Positions 54,589 to 64,000 of a stretch of DNA of 64,000 nucleotides are shown piece after piece. The translations under genes were made by a program, and so were the position numbers. This DNA is from Myrmaecium sp. VS I D KN 1. Its lineage: Eukaryota; Ascomycota; Dothideomycetes; Valsariales; Valsariaceae. Numbering within the stretch: the stretch's first letter is position 1; every line of letters starts with the position of its first letter. The notes under the pieces are model-generated. The model ran no database searches. It saw only the letters and a list, made by a program, of their open reading frames with translations, and was not told the origin of the DNA. Location of the stretch: NCBI GenBank assembly GCA_019775845.1, contig JADQAV010000038.1, positions 1 to 64,000 of the forward strand, in the 5' to 3' direction.

Positions 54589-56718
54589 ATGGAGCGGGTT
54601 GGTGAGGTGTCAAGCTCGCCTGAGCTGTCCACGCCTCCCCGATCGCCCGACGGCCTCTCAGCAGCCGAGACGATTGCCGGGCCCTCCCACTCGCAATCGC
54701 AATCGCACTCGCACGCCCACCCCAACTCTACCATCCGCGTTCTTGGTGGTGAGCTTTCCCGCAACCACCCCGCCACCAACACCGCCACCTCTTCCTCCGC
54801 ATCAGCCACCAAGTCCGTCCCGACCACCTCCTCAGCCGCAGCCGCAGCCGGTCCGGCCACCGCTTCCAATCTCACCACCACCGCAACCGCACCCGCCCCG
54901 GCACCTAAGAAACCCGGTCGCAAGAAGAAGGAGCCCGCACCCGCCGATGCCGCTGCCGCCGCCAACGGGGAGGAGAAGCCCAAGAGGCAGCGCAAGCCGC
55001 GCGCACCCAAGGACCCCAACGCACCTGCTCCGCCCGGTCGGAAGAGGAAGGCCGCCGCAGCGCCCCCAGCTGAGGTACCTGCCTCTCACCAACCGACTGC
55101 GCTCCAGGCACAAGCGCCTGCGGCTGCACCTGCACCTGCACCCACGTCTGTGCCTGCATCCGCATCCGCATCCGCCCCTGCACCCGCTGGAACAGCATCG
55201 CGTCAGCCGAGAATCACCGACCTCGTCGGCTCCATCCACTCCGATCGCCCAACATCCACATCCACGCCCACACCCACACCCGCGTCCGCGCCCACCCCTG
55301 CACACGCGCCGCGCTTGACGCCGCAGTCCGAAGCGATGCAGAACCCATCCATCTCACATCTCGTCTCCTCCAACCCCACCACTCCGCGTCCTGCATCCGG
55401 CGGCCAACACTACGATCCCATCCGCTCCGCGACCGTCGAAGCGAAGCCGCAGCTTCATCACTCTGCATCGCAGCCGACATCTCCTCCTCGCATCATCAAC
55501 CGCGCGAGCGCCTCGCCTTCCATCGCCAGTCTGATCGATCCCGTGCCGGCGCCGCAGCGTGCCATTCCCCAGCACTCTTCATACCATCCGCAGTCCTCCG
55601 TGACGTCTGCACCCGTCTCTCCTCCTGTCAGTTCGGTTCGGCCGAGCGCAGCTTCCGCACCAGCAGAGCCACCCAAACCTTCAGCACCACGAGCGACGAC
55701 CACACCCATGGAGATTGACGAGCCGGTCACGAAGGCGCCGGTATCCAACGGCACGACGTCGAAGGTGCCGACTCCTCCCGTCAAGCCCGTGCGCCAAAAG
55801 GAACAGCCGCCGCCGCTTCCGACCGGTAGCGGTCTCCTCTCTGGCACGCCCTTTGGCGCGCTAACCAAAGCCAGCAACAGCGGACCCAGCAGCACCAACG
55901 GCGATCAGGATAACAAGACCAACATCTGGCTCACCTTTCCGCTCCGTGGCCAGACCAACGTCACCATCAACTTCGCCCGGGAGGTCGAGCGCAAATACGG
56001 GTTCGCAGCTCTGCATCCACATATCGCCGCCCAGCGCGAGCGGAAACGCCAGATCGCCATGGCCGCCGCGGGCCTCGAACGTGCGAACGGCTCGAAGGGT
56101 GAAACGCCCGATGACATGTCGCTGGATCTGTCGGAGAATGAGAGCAACGTGGAGATGGGCGGCGTCGACTCCGAGGGTCCGGGCGCAGGCGCAGGCGGCG
56201 AAGTGAAGAAGCGCAAGAAGAGAAAGATGAAGGAGGACGAGTACGACATCGACGACGACTTCATCGACGATACGGAGCTGGCGTGGGAGCAGCAGGCGCT
56301 GATGGCCAAGGACGGCTTCTTCGTCTATTTCGGACCGCTCGTGAACGAGGAGAAGGCGGCGGCTGAAAGGTATGTCTTATCCTTTCTCCTTGAATCACAT
56401 TACCACACGCGATCTAACACTCTTTCTTACAGTCAACCCACAACGACCGGTCGCGGTCGCGGCAGAGGTCGTGGTTCCCGCGGTGGCGCGACCCGCGGCG
56501 AGACCGGCGGCCGAGGTTCCCGTGGCGGGCGCGGCTCGCGAGGCGGTCAAACGGTGCGCAAGCCCCGCGTTACCAAGGCCGACCGCGCCCTCATGGAGCA
56601 GGAGAAGCTGCAGCGCGAGAAGATGGCCCAGGAGCTTGCGGCCAAGGGCAACCACCTTCCCCAGCACCAGGCCCAGCAGCTGCCCCAACAGCTGACTTTC
56701 GTGCCGGGCATACCTTGA
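54589..56718 (+). CDS. HPC2: HIR-complex histone chaperone subunit Hpc2 (ubinuclein type)
   Basis: This gene encodes 688 residues from exons 54589-56369 and 56433-56718. The first 430 residues are Pro/Ala/Ser/Thr-rich and disordered, with basic clusters. The Hpc2-related domain lies near residues 548-590 ('DEYDIDDDFIDDTELAWEQ', then 'DGFFVYFGPLVNEE') and is diagnostic of Hpc2 and ubinuclein. A nearby block, 'NFAREVERKYGFAALHP', is also conserved. The C-terminus is Arg/Gly-rich ('GRGRGRGSRGG') and then Gln-rich. In the family the HRD binds Hir/HIRA and histone H3, in replication-independent nucleosome assembly. The 63-bp intron 56370-56432 is a multiple of three without a stop, so retention would add 21 residues. 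The ATG at 54589 is the first in frame. Confidence 0.92.
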   Translation: MERVGEVSSSPELSTPPRSPDGLSAAETIAGPSHSQSQSHSHAHPNSTIRVLGGELSRNHPATNTATSSSASATKSVPTTSSAAAAAGPATASNLTTTATAPAPAPKKPGRKKKEPAPADAAAAANGEEKPKRQRKPRAPKDPNAPAPPGRKRKAAAAPPAEVPASHQPTALQAQAPAAAPAPAPTSVPASASASAPAPAGTASRQPRITDLVGSIHSDRPTSTSTPTPTPASAPTPAHAPRLTPQSEAMQNPSISHLVSSNPTTPRPASGGQHYDPIRSATVEAKPQLHHSASQPTSPPRIINRASASPSIASLIDPVPAPQRAIPQHSSYHPQSSVTSAPVSPPVSSVRPSAASAPAEPPKPSAPRATTTPMEIDEPVTKAPVSNGTTSKVPTPPVKPVRQKEQPPPLPTGSGLLSGTPFGALTKASNSGPSSTNGDQDNKTNIWLTFPLRGQTNVTINFAREVERKYGFAALHPHIAAQRERKRQIAMAAAGLERANGSKGETPDDMSLDLSENESNVEMGGVDSEGPGAGAGGEVKKRKKRKMKEDEYDIDDDFIDDTELAWEQQALMAKDGFFVYFGPLVNEEKAAAERYVLSFLLESHYHTRSNTLSYSQPTTTGRGRGRGRGSRGGATRGETGGRGSRGGRGSRGGQTVRKPRVTKADRALMEQEKLQREKMAQELAAKGNHLPQHQAQQLPQQLTFVPGIP

Positions 56719-57872
56719 GGGAATGGATGACTCGATCGATAGGGTCGAAGAGGGTCAATGCTCCCTTATATTCGAACCCTCCTGTTTTCACTGCTTCTCT
56801 CCCTCTCGGATCTTTGCATACGTAGCACCCACGTCTCCCTTCTCTCTTTCCATCTTTGCCTTTCTGTTCCTGTTCCCATCTAGGGTGTTTCCCGGAACGG
56901 ATGGTCCGGTTGTTTTCGCGGGACGGGCCGGCGGTCGGTTGGGCGGCTTCTTCCTCCTCATCATCATCACTATCATCATCTGCATCAGGGGTCACTATTG
57001 GGTTCTTCCTTTAGTTTTTGTGTTAATCTTTGTCTTGGGCTATCGCCTTCTATTGTCCCACTTCTTAGCTACCCAGGCCGCCCTTCTTCCCTTTTTTTTT
57101 CAATCGGTTTTTTTCTCTCTTTCTTTGCTGGAGTGGGATCTCGAGTCGGACTTCTTCGGATGAGATATAAAGGGTTAGGGAGACGGGTTGGTGGTCTCGT
57201 CATCATTCAAAGGCAGAAGGGATGAATGGGAAACGGGGATATGGAATGGATGCTTGCCCTTTCTTAGCTTTCCATCCGTTTTATGTGTTTTTTTTTTTTT
57301 TTTTTTTTTTTCTTTTTTTTTTCTCTCCTCTTTTTGTCCCCCGAGAAGGGCTTTTCCATACCCTTTCTGGAAGCTCTTTCTTGCTTTTCTTCTCATCATC
57401 TGTCGTTTTCTCTCTCGCTTTCTTTCTTGTCATATTAGCATTCACAATCACAGTGATATTAACGTGCACGTTAACGTCCACTTAATCTTATTCTGTTTGT
57501 TGTTTGGAGACGTTCAATTCGATGATGGTAAGAGGCAGAGAGAGAGAGGTCGCACCCTCTGTCCGTCTACCGACCTACTACTATCTCGCTACTTTCCTAC
57601 TACGTAGCGACCAGTGTACTTCCATGAAGTGGAAGATGAGGGATGAAAAGGCAAGATGAAAGGGGAAACCAAGAAAGAAAAAGCAAAGGGCAACCTCGCA
57701 ACTCCCAGCTCAATTTCCCGCTCCTCTCTCCTTTCCTTCCTTTGCCGTGGCGTGCCGTGCCAGTTCCGCATGCCCGTTTTTCTTCTTCCTTGCTGTCACT
57801 CTCGTGGTGCATCATGTCGATGATATTGGAGGATCCCGCCAGTCCCAATCTGTAAACCCTCGCCGGAGATTC
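56719..57872. other. Convergent intergenic region
   Basis: This lies between the 3' ends of HPC2 (+) and the TBCC gene (-). It is T-rich on the plus strand and includes a long poly-T tract (listed separately). Short frames lack domains. Confidence 0.55.
57288..57322. repeat. Poly-T tract (24 T, C, 10 T)
   Basis: This is a run of 24 T, one C and 10 T on the plus strand. It lies in the convergent gap after HPC2 and may vary between isolates. Confidence 0.85.
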
Positions 57873-59365
57873 TTACTCCTTCTTTCCATCCCCCTTCTCA
57901 CGCCCCTTTCCCTTTCCCCCACCACTAACACTAATACCAACCCCTTCCAAGATGTCTTTGATCCCCACCCCGAGCTTACCCGGGACGAGGTCCCGCCAGA
58001 CACTATCAGGAACCCGCTCGGCCTCCGCCATGATCCGCCAATGCGGCGACGGCTCCCCGACCTTCAGCCAGTTGAAGTCCTGCACCTGGTCCCAGCAATC
58101 AGGCTCTTCCTTCCGCATCTGCTTTGCGTCGGCGTCGGCGGCGGTCTCGGCGGCGGTCTCGGCGGCGGCCTCGGCCTCGGCCTGGGGAGCGCCGACGCGG
58201 CACGCGGCCGGCACGGGCGCGACGCGGACGCCGTCGCAGTCCTCGAGGATGGGCGGGGAGGCGCAGGCGAGGTAGAGGGCGAGGTCGCGGCAGCCGTGCA
58301 GCCGGACCTGGCCGCACCGGCCGAGGACGAGGACGGCGTGGCGGACGTCGGTGACGTGGACGGGTCCCCGGACGGCGCCGCAGAGGAGCAGGGAGCGGCG
58401 GATGTGGGAGAGGGTGAGGCTGGCGAAGGGGTGCGGGGGCGCGGGCGCGGGCGATGGGGTGGCTGGCTGGTCGCTGCTGCTGGTGCTGGTTTGGAGCGCC
58501 GTTGTCGTTGTTGGTGGGGAGAGGTCGATGATGCACCGGCGGAGGTGGGAGAGCGTGCCGGAGGAGGTCGCGTGGGAGGCGGAGGCGGGCAGGATGATGT
58601 GTTGGTTTTTGTGGTGGGCGATGGTGATGGAGGTGCTGTTGCTGAAGGAAGGGTGGCGGGGCCGGGAGGGGAGGCTGAGGCCGTCTTCATCTTCGTCTTC
58701 GTCGTCCTCGTTGTCGTCATCGTCTCCGGCGCCGTCCGCGTGGCGGGTTCCGGAGGCGGACAAGCCGCCCGGTCTGGCGTTCTCGTCTGTAGGTGAGAGA
58801 GGTTTGGCCGGCGTGGCCGCGGTGGAGGAGGAGGAGCTGGTGGAGGAGGCGGCCGAGGCGCCGGCGGCCAGGAGGGCGAGCCGCTGCTGGTTGGCGAGCT
58901 CGGCGGCGTCGCTGAGGGAGATGGCCGAGGCGTTCTTGCGGACCTGCGACGACTTGAACGCGAACTTGGGCCGGGGTGCGAAGCCGGCCCGGATGCCGGC
59001 CAGCTTGTCGGAGAGCGCCTTGATGGCCTCGGCGTAGGTGCGCTGGTCGTGCGCGGGCACATAGCCGCTCGCGTCCTTGACCTCGTGCGAGAGACGGGCG
59101 ATGCCAGCGAGGCAGTGGTCGACCCCGTCATTGCGTTCCCCGCCCGCCGCCGGGAGATCTGCAAGCCGGCTCATTTGATCTTGCAGGGCTGCGGAGGCGT
59201 TAGTCAGTGGGTTCAATCGAATCTCATGCTTTTTTGTGGAGGGAAGAAATCCTTACCCGTCACTTCCTTCTGGAAGTAGCGAAAGAAGCGCTCCGCCGGC
59301 GGGACGTCCTGCTGCCGCGTCTGCGGCGCCTGCTCCGCAGAGGAAGAAGCGGCTGGTGATGCCAT
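57873..59365 (-). CDS. Tubulin-binding cofactor C
   Basis: This gene encodes 474 residues from exons 59257-59365 and 57873-59188, separated by a 68-bp intron. The first exon carries 'PPAERFFRYFQKEVT', a typical cofactor C start, and it continues into a spectrin-like helical region ('ALQDQMSRLADL'). A Ser/Ala/Asp-rich linker follows. The C-terminal C-CAP/cofactor C beta-helix domain includes 'LCGAVRGPVHVTDVRHAVLVLG' in part and 'CGQVRLHGCRDLALYLACAS', whose last Arg-containing turn matches the family's Arg-finger region. An Ala/Glu-rich insert lies near residue 390. In the family the protein triggers GTP hydrolysis to release folded tubulin dimers. The ending is Gly/Lys-rich. Confidence 0.9.
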
Positions 59366-60761
59366 TTGCTCTGGGAGCGCGCGTGGAAATGTCTCGAGAC
59401 CAACAGTCTGTAGAGAGCCAGCAATATATTCCTTTCTTTTTCTGCGTGTGAGGTAGAAGGGCGTAGAAGGGAAAGGAGAAAGTCGGTGTTAACTCTGGCG
59501 TTGAAGAAACAAAAGAAAGGATGAGTCTGGGAGAGAGAAGAGAGAAAAAGACGGAGAGTGTATGTGTGCGGAGAGAAGATGTGGTGGAATAGTAAATAGT
59601 AGTCGTAGTAGTAGTACGGTAGTAGTTGTCAATCGTGTCGTGTCCGTCGCAGATCCAAATGTTCAGGGATTCGTCCAGTCGGGGTCTTATATCCTTCTTA
59701 TCCCCGTCACACCCACACTCACCCACACTGTTCCCCCCACCCCCTTTCCCCTGTCTGTGCGAACACTCGAATGCTTGAGGCGCTAATTGTTGAAATCTCG
59801 TAAATCGCAGGGCGGCCGCTGTTCGTACTGATCGGTTTGGAAGAGAGTCCAACAGTCCGACGGTGCGTGCGTGCGTTGTGCGTGTGCGCGCCCGTCGGTG
59901 CAGGGCGAGCGGGCTGGCTGGCTTGCTGGGCGGTCCACGAGTACAATAACTGAAGAGCGGGGGGATATTTCCGGGCAGAAGAAGAAAAGGGGGTGGGGAA
60001 GGAGTGGGAGTGAGGGAGAGAGGGGGTGGGGCCAACTGGCAGTGGGGGAAGATTAATTCACTCCCGTGACCGCGCACTGCCCCCCATGTACGAAATAGGT
60101 AATCTGCCTCCGCATGCCTTACTGTTTGCTATGTACAAGGTCACATCCCATTATGCCTCCGAGTCGAGGAGGAAGAAGAGTGAGATCACGTACAACGGTT
60201 TCGACCACATGAATCCCACTTTCATTTTCATGACCACGACTACAACTTCCATTCGCCATTTCCCTCAAGACGGCAAGTATGCGTACCGCTCTTGCACAAA
60301 ACTCCGGACCGCGCGTGTACTCGTACCACACTGCATCCTGACACCAACCGGCGCCCCGACCTTTATCTCTTCCCTCCGAATCCCAGAATGACCTGATACC
60401 CCATCATTCACTCAATAATCCGTTACCCAGAAGCCCAACTTGAAACGCGAGAAACAGTGCTTTAACACACAAGGTCGCACGTGGGGAGGTCACTGAGTAA
60501 TGAAAGGAAGAAACCTGTTTCGAGATAGTAGGGAAAAGGACGGTCTTCATATGGAACCGAAAAGAAAAACTGAAAAGCAAGACTCGTTTGACACGCTGTG
60601 AAAGGGATATACAGAAAGGAACGAGACGTCTCTTGCCATGCGTCCCCTGTCCTGGTTGGGGGAGTGATTCCGGCGGTTTAGCGTAACGCAGAGAAGGGCT
60701 GTAGATAAAGGGGAATGGGAGACGCAATGGGAAGAGGGAACAACACTGGGCAACACACGCT
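59366..60761. other. Intergenic: TBCC promoter and complex I gene 3' flank
   Basis: This stretch lies between two minus-strand genes. A 101-codon plus frame from an ATG at 60086 has no domain and is treated as chance. Other frames are low-complexity. No RNA gene is evident. Confidence 0.5.
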
Positions 60762-61694
60762 TCAATGAGCTGGCGGCACGCCTTCCAGATCCAGGCCGTA
60801 CTTCGCCTTGAGCCTCTCGCGTCTCCTCTCCTCGTAGCCAGGAGCGTAAATCCCTACATCATCATCGTCAGCCACCTAGGTAGAAGAAACATGGAAACCG
60901 CGCGGGATTGCCAGGAGCGGAAAAGAGAAACTGCACAACCCACCTCGTCCCTCGCCCAGCTCGGCGATTGTCTCCTCGAATGGCCTCCGCCGATTCTTGC
61001 GGAGGTACTCCTTCCGCTCCACCTCATCGATGCTCTTGTCAAGATGGTAACCCTTCAGGGAGCCGCCGGTGTAATCGAACACGCCGAGGATGACCGCGAG
61101 GCCGGCGCCGTATCCAAGTACGGAGGGCAACGTCCGGACTGTAGGACGGTGCGTTCGAGACAACAAGTTAGCTCAAGTAAGTGCCGCCGTTCAATGTGGG
61201 GGAAAAAAATTCTGGAGAGGTCAACCCCATGGGGTAAACCTCCGCAAAGTGGGGTGGAGGTCGGTTTCCCCATCCCCATCATCACCATCGTCAGCATCGT
61301 CGTCACCACATACACTTCATGCCCACCATCGCACCGCCGAAGAAACCGCCGATGGCTGCGTTCCACGAGTCGTCCTTCGCTCGCAGATTGGCAGCCGCGT
61401 TCCGGCTGAAGGCGTAGGCGCCGCCGGCGGCAGCTGCATATGCGTGCAAACGGCTCGTCAGTCAGAGATGCTCTTTCACAGTCGCGATTGCCCCTCCCTC
61501 CCCGCTCCAGACAACTGCATACCGAAGACGGCGATGGTGCCGCCGGTCCGGGTGAGGACGCCCATGGCGCCCACATTCTGCCGCGTGAGGGTGTTCTGGA
61601 TGGCGGAGACGACCGCGCCAGCGCTGGTGGTAAGGGTCATTGACTTCAATGTCAGGCCGATGGTGTCTTTCGGATGGTAGCGCTCGGCTGCCAT
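60762..61694 (-). CDS. NADH:ubiquinone oxidoreductase 21.3 kDa subunit (NDUFA11 type)
   Basis: I read a 192-residue protein from exons 61523-61694, 61314-61433, 60944-61138 and 60762-60853. Introns are 89, 175 and 90 bp; all joins keep the frame. The protein begins 'MAAERYHPKDTIGLTLKS' and has Tim17/22-like membrane segments such as 'TTSAGAVVSAIQNTLTRQNVG', 'AAIGGFFGGAMVGMKF' and 'VLGYGAGLAVILGVFDYTGG'. The C-terminal tail 'RKEYLRKNRRRPFEETI' is typical of the fungal subunit. It is an accessory subunit of respiratory complex I in the inner mitochondrial membrane. Its presence implies that this fungus keeps complex I, unlike baker's yeast. Confidence 0.88.
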
Positions 61695-62349
61695 GATGGG
61701 CAGATATGCGTAATGTGTATGTGCGGAGGAAGGCGGCTCGGGAGGGTGAAGGGTGTTGATTCAATCACTGGGGATTGAGTATTTAGTACTAGTAGCTATA
61801 GCTGCGATCAAGCAGCCGAGCTTCGTAGTCGGGCGGAGGTGATGGGTGAGCCGTTGGATGCCTGAGGTGGGGCGGTGAGGGCGTGCACGGACGTGCAGAA
61901 CGGCTGCAGCTCCCCGGTGCTGGTGCTGGTGCTGGTCCAAGTCGTCCCGCTGCCCCAAAAAGGTGACGATGCGGCCTGCCACGCCGAACCGCACAGCTTG
62001 GAAGATTGTTCGCCCTACTACTCGAAAATCATAAACACCGGCGGTTGTAGAAACATCTTGTTTGCAAGGCACCCTTCTTTGCAGGTGGGGCGTACGATAT
62101 CCCGCCCGGCTGTGATCGCGCGAGCGTGCGTCCACCACTTCCGCCGGGAGAGCACTATCATGTAGAATGCTAGGTATCCCCCTCGTCATCATCACCCTAA
62201 CCGCCGCATCGACAACTCGAACGGTCGCAGCGCCCACGCCTCCCGATACCAGTATACCTGGCCGCTTGTGGGCAATCTTTGGCATGCTTATATAGGCTAC
62301 GGCACGCTCAAGCGCACATCGCTCTCGCCATACAGCCAGAGATCCTCGA
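61695..62349. promoter_or_regulatory. Divergent intergenic region, complex I subunit and UBP2
   Basis: This lies between divergent starts at 61694 (-) and 62350 (+). A 174-codon minus frame (61761-62285) is His/Arg/Thr-rich with no domain and is taken as chance. No clear motif is defined. Confidence 0.45.
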
Positions 62350-64000
62350 ATGGTGGAGATGTTTTCACGGCCAGGTGCGCATCCATCGAGTCCTCGAAAC
62401 GCTGTCCTGTCGACTAACTGGTGAACGCAGGCAAGACAGCGCCTCGGCTGATCGAAGATCTCTTAAACTATGACCCCCGCTTTGAAGCCGTCGTCGAGCG
62501 CAACATCCTCACCGAGCCGCCGCCGCAATTTGACGAGACAAAACCCCATCTCTTCACCATACCCCAGGGAAGCTGCCGGCATGCTTTCATGACAAAGTTT
62601 TCCCAAAGCAAAGTCCCTCCTACCAGCCCATGGATGCGCCCAGGTGACGAGCCTGTATATAAGATAGCGTCGTTCTGTATACATTGTCGATACCACCTCG
62701 ATTTGATCGTGGACCAGCGAGGCGGACTGTGGAATGGCGAACCATGCCCCAAGGCCGGCTATCCCCTACACCACTTTGTGTATGTACCCCATACGGTCGA
62801 GGGCGAGCCGAAAATCCCGGCGGCATACAGCGAAGATGAGTGTTTCCGCTTCCAGTGCACAAATGACCGGTGCGAGACTCGTGCATGGATCCGTGTGAGG
62901 CCCCCGATCATCCAGCAGAAACACATCACTCTTCTAGTCGACCCGGACGCTTTGGAGAAGCGGCTCGTTGCGGCCAAGGAGATCGACCCGGACCGCCGGG
63001 ATTTGACCAGGGCAAGACCGGGCGACGGGTTTGACTATCTCATCTCGTATATTAGGGATTCCATGACCCCCTCCCAACACAAGAAGAAGATCCCACTACG
63101 AAACAGGAAGTTTTTGGTGACATACGGGCGGGACTTAGATGAACTGTTAATTGAACTGGGATTCGCATTTCAGGAACCGACGGTAGAGGAGGACGCGTCC
63201 TGGCATCTACCGACCCCTCCAGAGGATGCTGCCGATCCGTTCGCCGGAGACAGTGAACGGAGGCGGCTGGAGGATGTTAAGGATGAGCTCACGGCGCTGC
63301 TCCATGCGTTGCCAGATGATCATAAACTTGGACTTAGGAATTACGGCATTCAGCCGGTGCCCTCGCTGAGGGATATCGAACGTGCCTTGGGCGCGCATAA
63401 TTGTGAGTCTAGCCGTTCGCTTCACGTGCGCGGAAAGCGTGCTAATGCAAACTCTCAGATGAGAAGACGCCTTCAGCGCGAGCGAACGTGGACATGTCGC
63501 TTCACGAACATCCGTACGTATTAGGTTTGGTTTCCAAGCGGACTCGTGAAACATGACTGACGCGACGGGATAGCTACTATGCCAGCCTTGGCGCTCTGAG
63601 CAGCTTCTCCGACAACCTCTTACTGTTTGCCTATGACCGACAGGTTGAGTGTGACCCACGGAATTCCAGTTACTATTTTGAATGCTTGCAGGACCTTGCA
63701 AAGGGTAGAAAGAGCGAGATGTTGGAGATGAGGGTGATGGTGTTGGCTTCCAACGGTCAAACCAATCGGAAGGATGTGGAGCGGGCATATGCGTACTTTG
63801 GCATGGAGATGAAGCACGCCGCCGAGCTCTCGGACGATCTGATCATTGGACTGTTCAGGTCCCGCTTGCAGGATATCGGCAGTGCCCAAGAGGCTGAAAC
63901 GCGCGAAATGCTGCGCGTCATCGGCCAGGCACGCCAGAGCGGTGCGATCCTAGCGCAAGCGTCGAACGGTAAGAATGAGGCAGTATCATCATGGATGTGC
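62350..64000 (+). CDS. UBP2: UBP2-type ubiquitin C-terminal hydrolase, 5' part
   Basis: This is the N-terminal part of a gene cut by the window end. Exons are 62350-62374, 62431-63402, 63459-63513 and 63574-63968, and a further donor appears at 63969. The first exon has about eight codons. The start 'RPGKTAPRLIEDLLNYDPR' and the following Cys/His-rich stretch ('CRHAFMTKF', 'CIHCRYHL', 'PLHHFVY', 'FQCTNDRCETRAWI') match the N-terminal region of fungal Ubp2-like hydrolases, where a zinc-binding fold is likely. The catalytic USP domain would lie beyond the window, so its Cys and His boxes cannot be checked. In yeast, Ubp2 trims K63-linked chains and works with Rsp5. ATGs at 62350 and 62359 are both in frame. 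Confidence 0.78.

Noticed and set aside
59253-60077. 274-codon minus frame upstream of TBCC
   Set aside because: It overlaps the first TBCC exon in another frame and is otherwise low-complexity; the TBCC start at 59365 has clear family support.
60086-60391. 101-codon plus frame starting with ATG
   Set aside because: It is not low-complexity but has no domain, no intron and no neighbour logic; chance is the simplest reading.
61761-62285. 174-codon minus frame in the promoter gap
   Set aside because: It is His/Arg/Thr-rich with no domain, and a divergent promoter is expected here.
1-64000. A metabolite cluster, mobile element or defence system
   Set aside because: I looked for polyketide, peptide or terpene synthases, transposases, reverse transcriptases, NLR proteins and terminal repeats and found none; the window is mostly housekeeping genes.

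Overview
This window is nuclear DNA from a filamentous ascomycete (Pezizomycotina). The signs are short introns (mostly 46-90 bp) with GT..AG ends and CTAAC/CTAAT-like branch sites, genes on both strands without operons, CT-rich leaders, and fungal-specific families such as SDS23, BSD2, HPC2, CBP6 and a probable DUF2434 membrane protein. Eurotiomycetes or a relative would fit, but the class cannot be fixed from sequence reading alone. I saw no transposon, virus-like element, CRISPR array, tRNA or rRNA.

Layout. 1-2.7 kb: no convincing gene. 2.7-7.5 kb: an ELYS-domain nucleoporin-like gene, then the divergent pair MDM35 (-) and RRP6 (+). 7.9-18.8 kb: three minus-strand genes for APC2, an F-box protein and SMC6. 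19.1-21.6 kb: the divergent pair mitochondrial ClpP (-) and a conserved protein of unknown function (+). 22.0-23.7 kb: two small minus-strand genes that look like diverged tandem paralogs. 24.9-26.6 kb: a polytopic membrane protein. 27.5-30.9 kb: the divergent pair RING-finger protein (-) and Swiss Army Knife RNA-repair-like HAD protein (+). 31.5-33.5 kb: SDS23. 35.3-36.9 kb: DHH1. 38.3-41.3 kb: a four-finger C2H2 protein, a tiny Cys-rich ORF and a Lys-rich protein. 42.6-46.2 kb: an ASPM-like spindle protein. 47.6-48.8 kb: BSD2. 50.1-52.5 kb: CBP6 (+) and RPAP1/RBA50 (-), convergent. 54.6-56.7 kb: HPC2 (+). 57.9-59.4 kb: tubulin cofactor C. 60.8-61.7 kb: complex I 21.3 kDa subunit. 62.3 kb to the end: the 5' part of a UBP2-type ubiquitin hydrolase, cut by the window edge.

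Most genes are housekeeping. Four themes recur without forming a cluster: RNA turnover and transcription (RRP6, DHH1, SAK-type protein, RPAP1, HPC2); cell cycle and chromosomes (APC2, SMC6, ASPM, TBCC, SDS23); mitochondrial biogenesis (MDM35, ClpP, CBP6, NDUFA11-type subunit); and ubiquitin control (APC2, F-box, RING, BSD2, UBP2).

Many models here are spliced. I set exon joins by reading frame, splice consensus and family conservation; none has been checked against transcripts. The least ordinary items are the tandem unknown paralogs, CBP6 with its 12-nt first exon, a PPxY motif assembled across an intron in BSD2, an MDM35 stop codon that an optional intron could create, and several in-frame stop-free introns.
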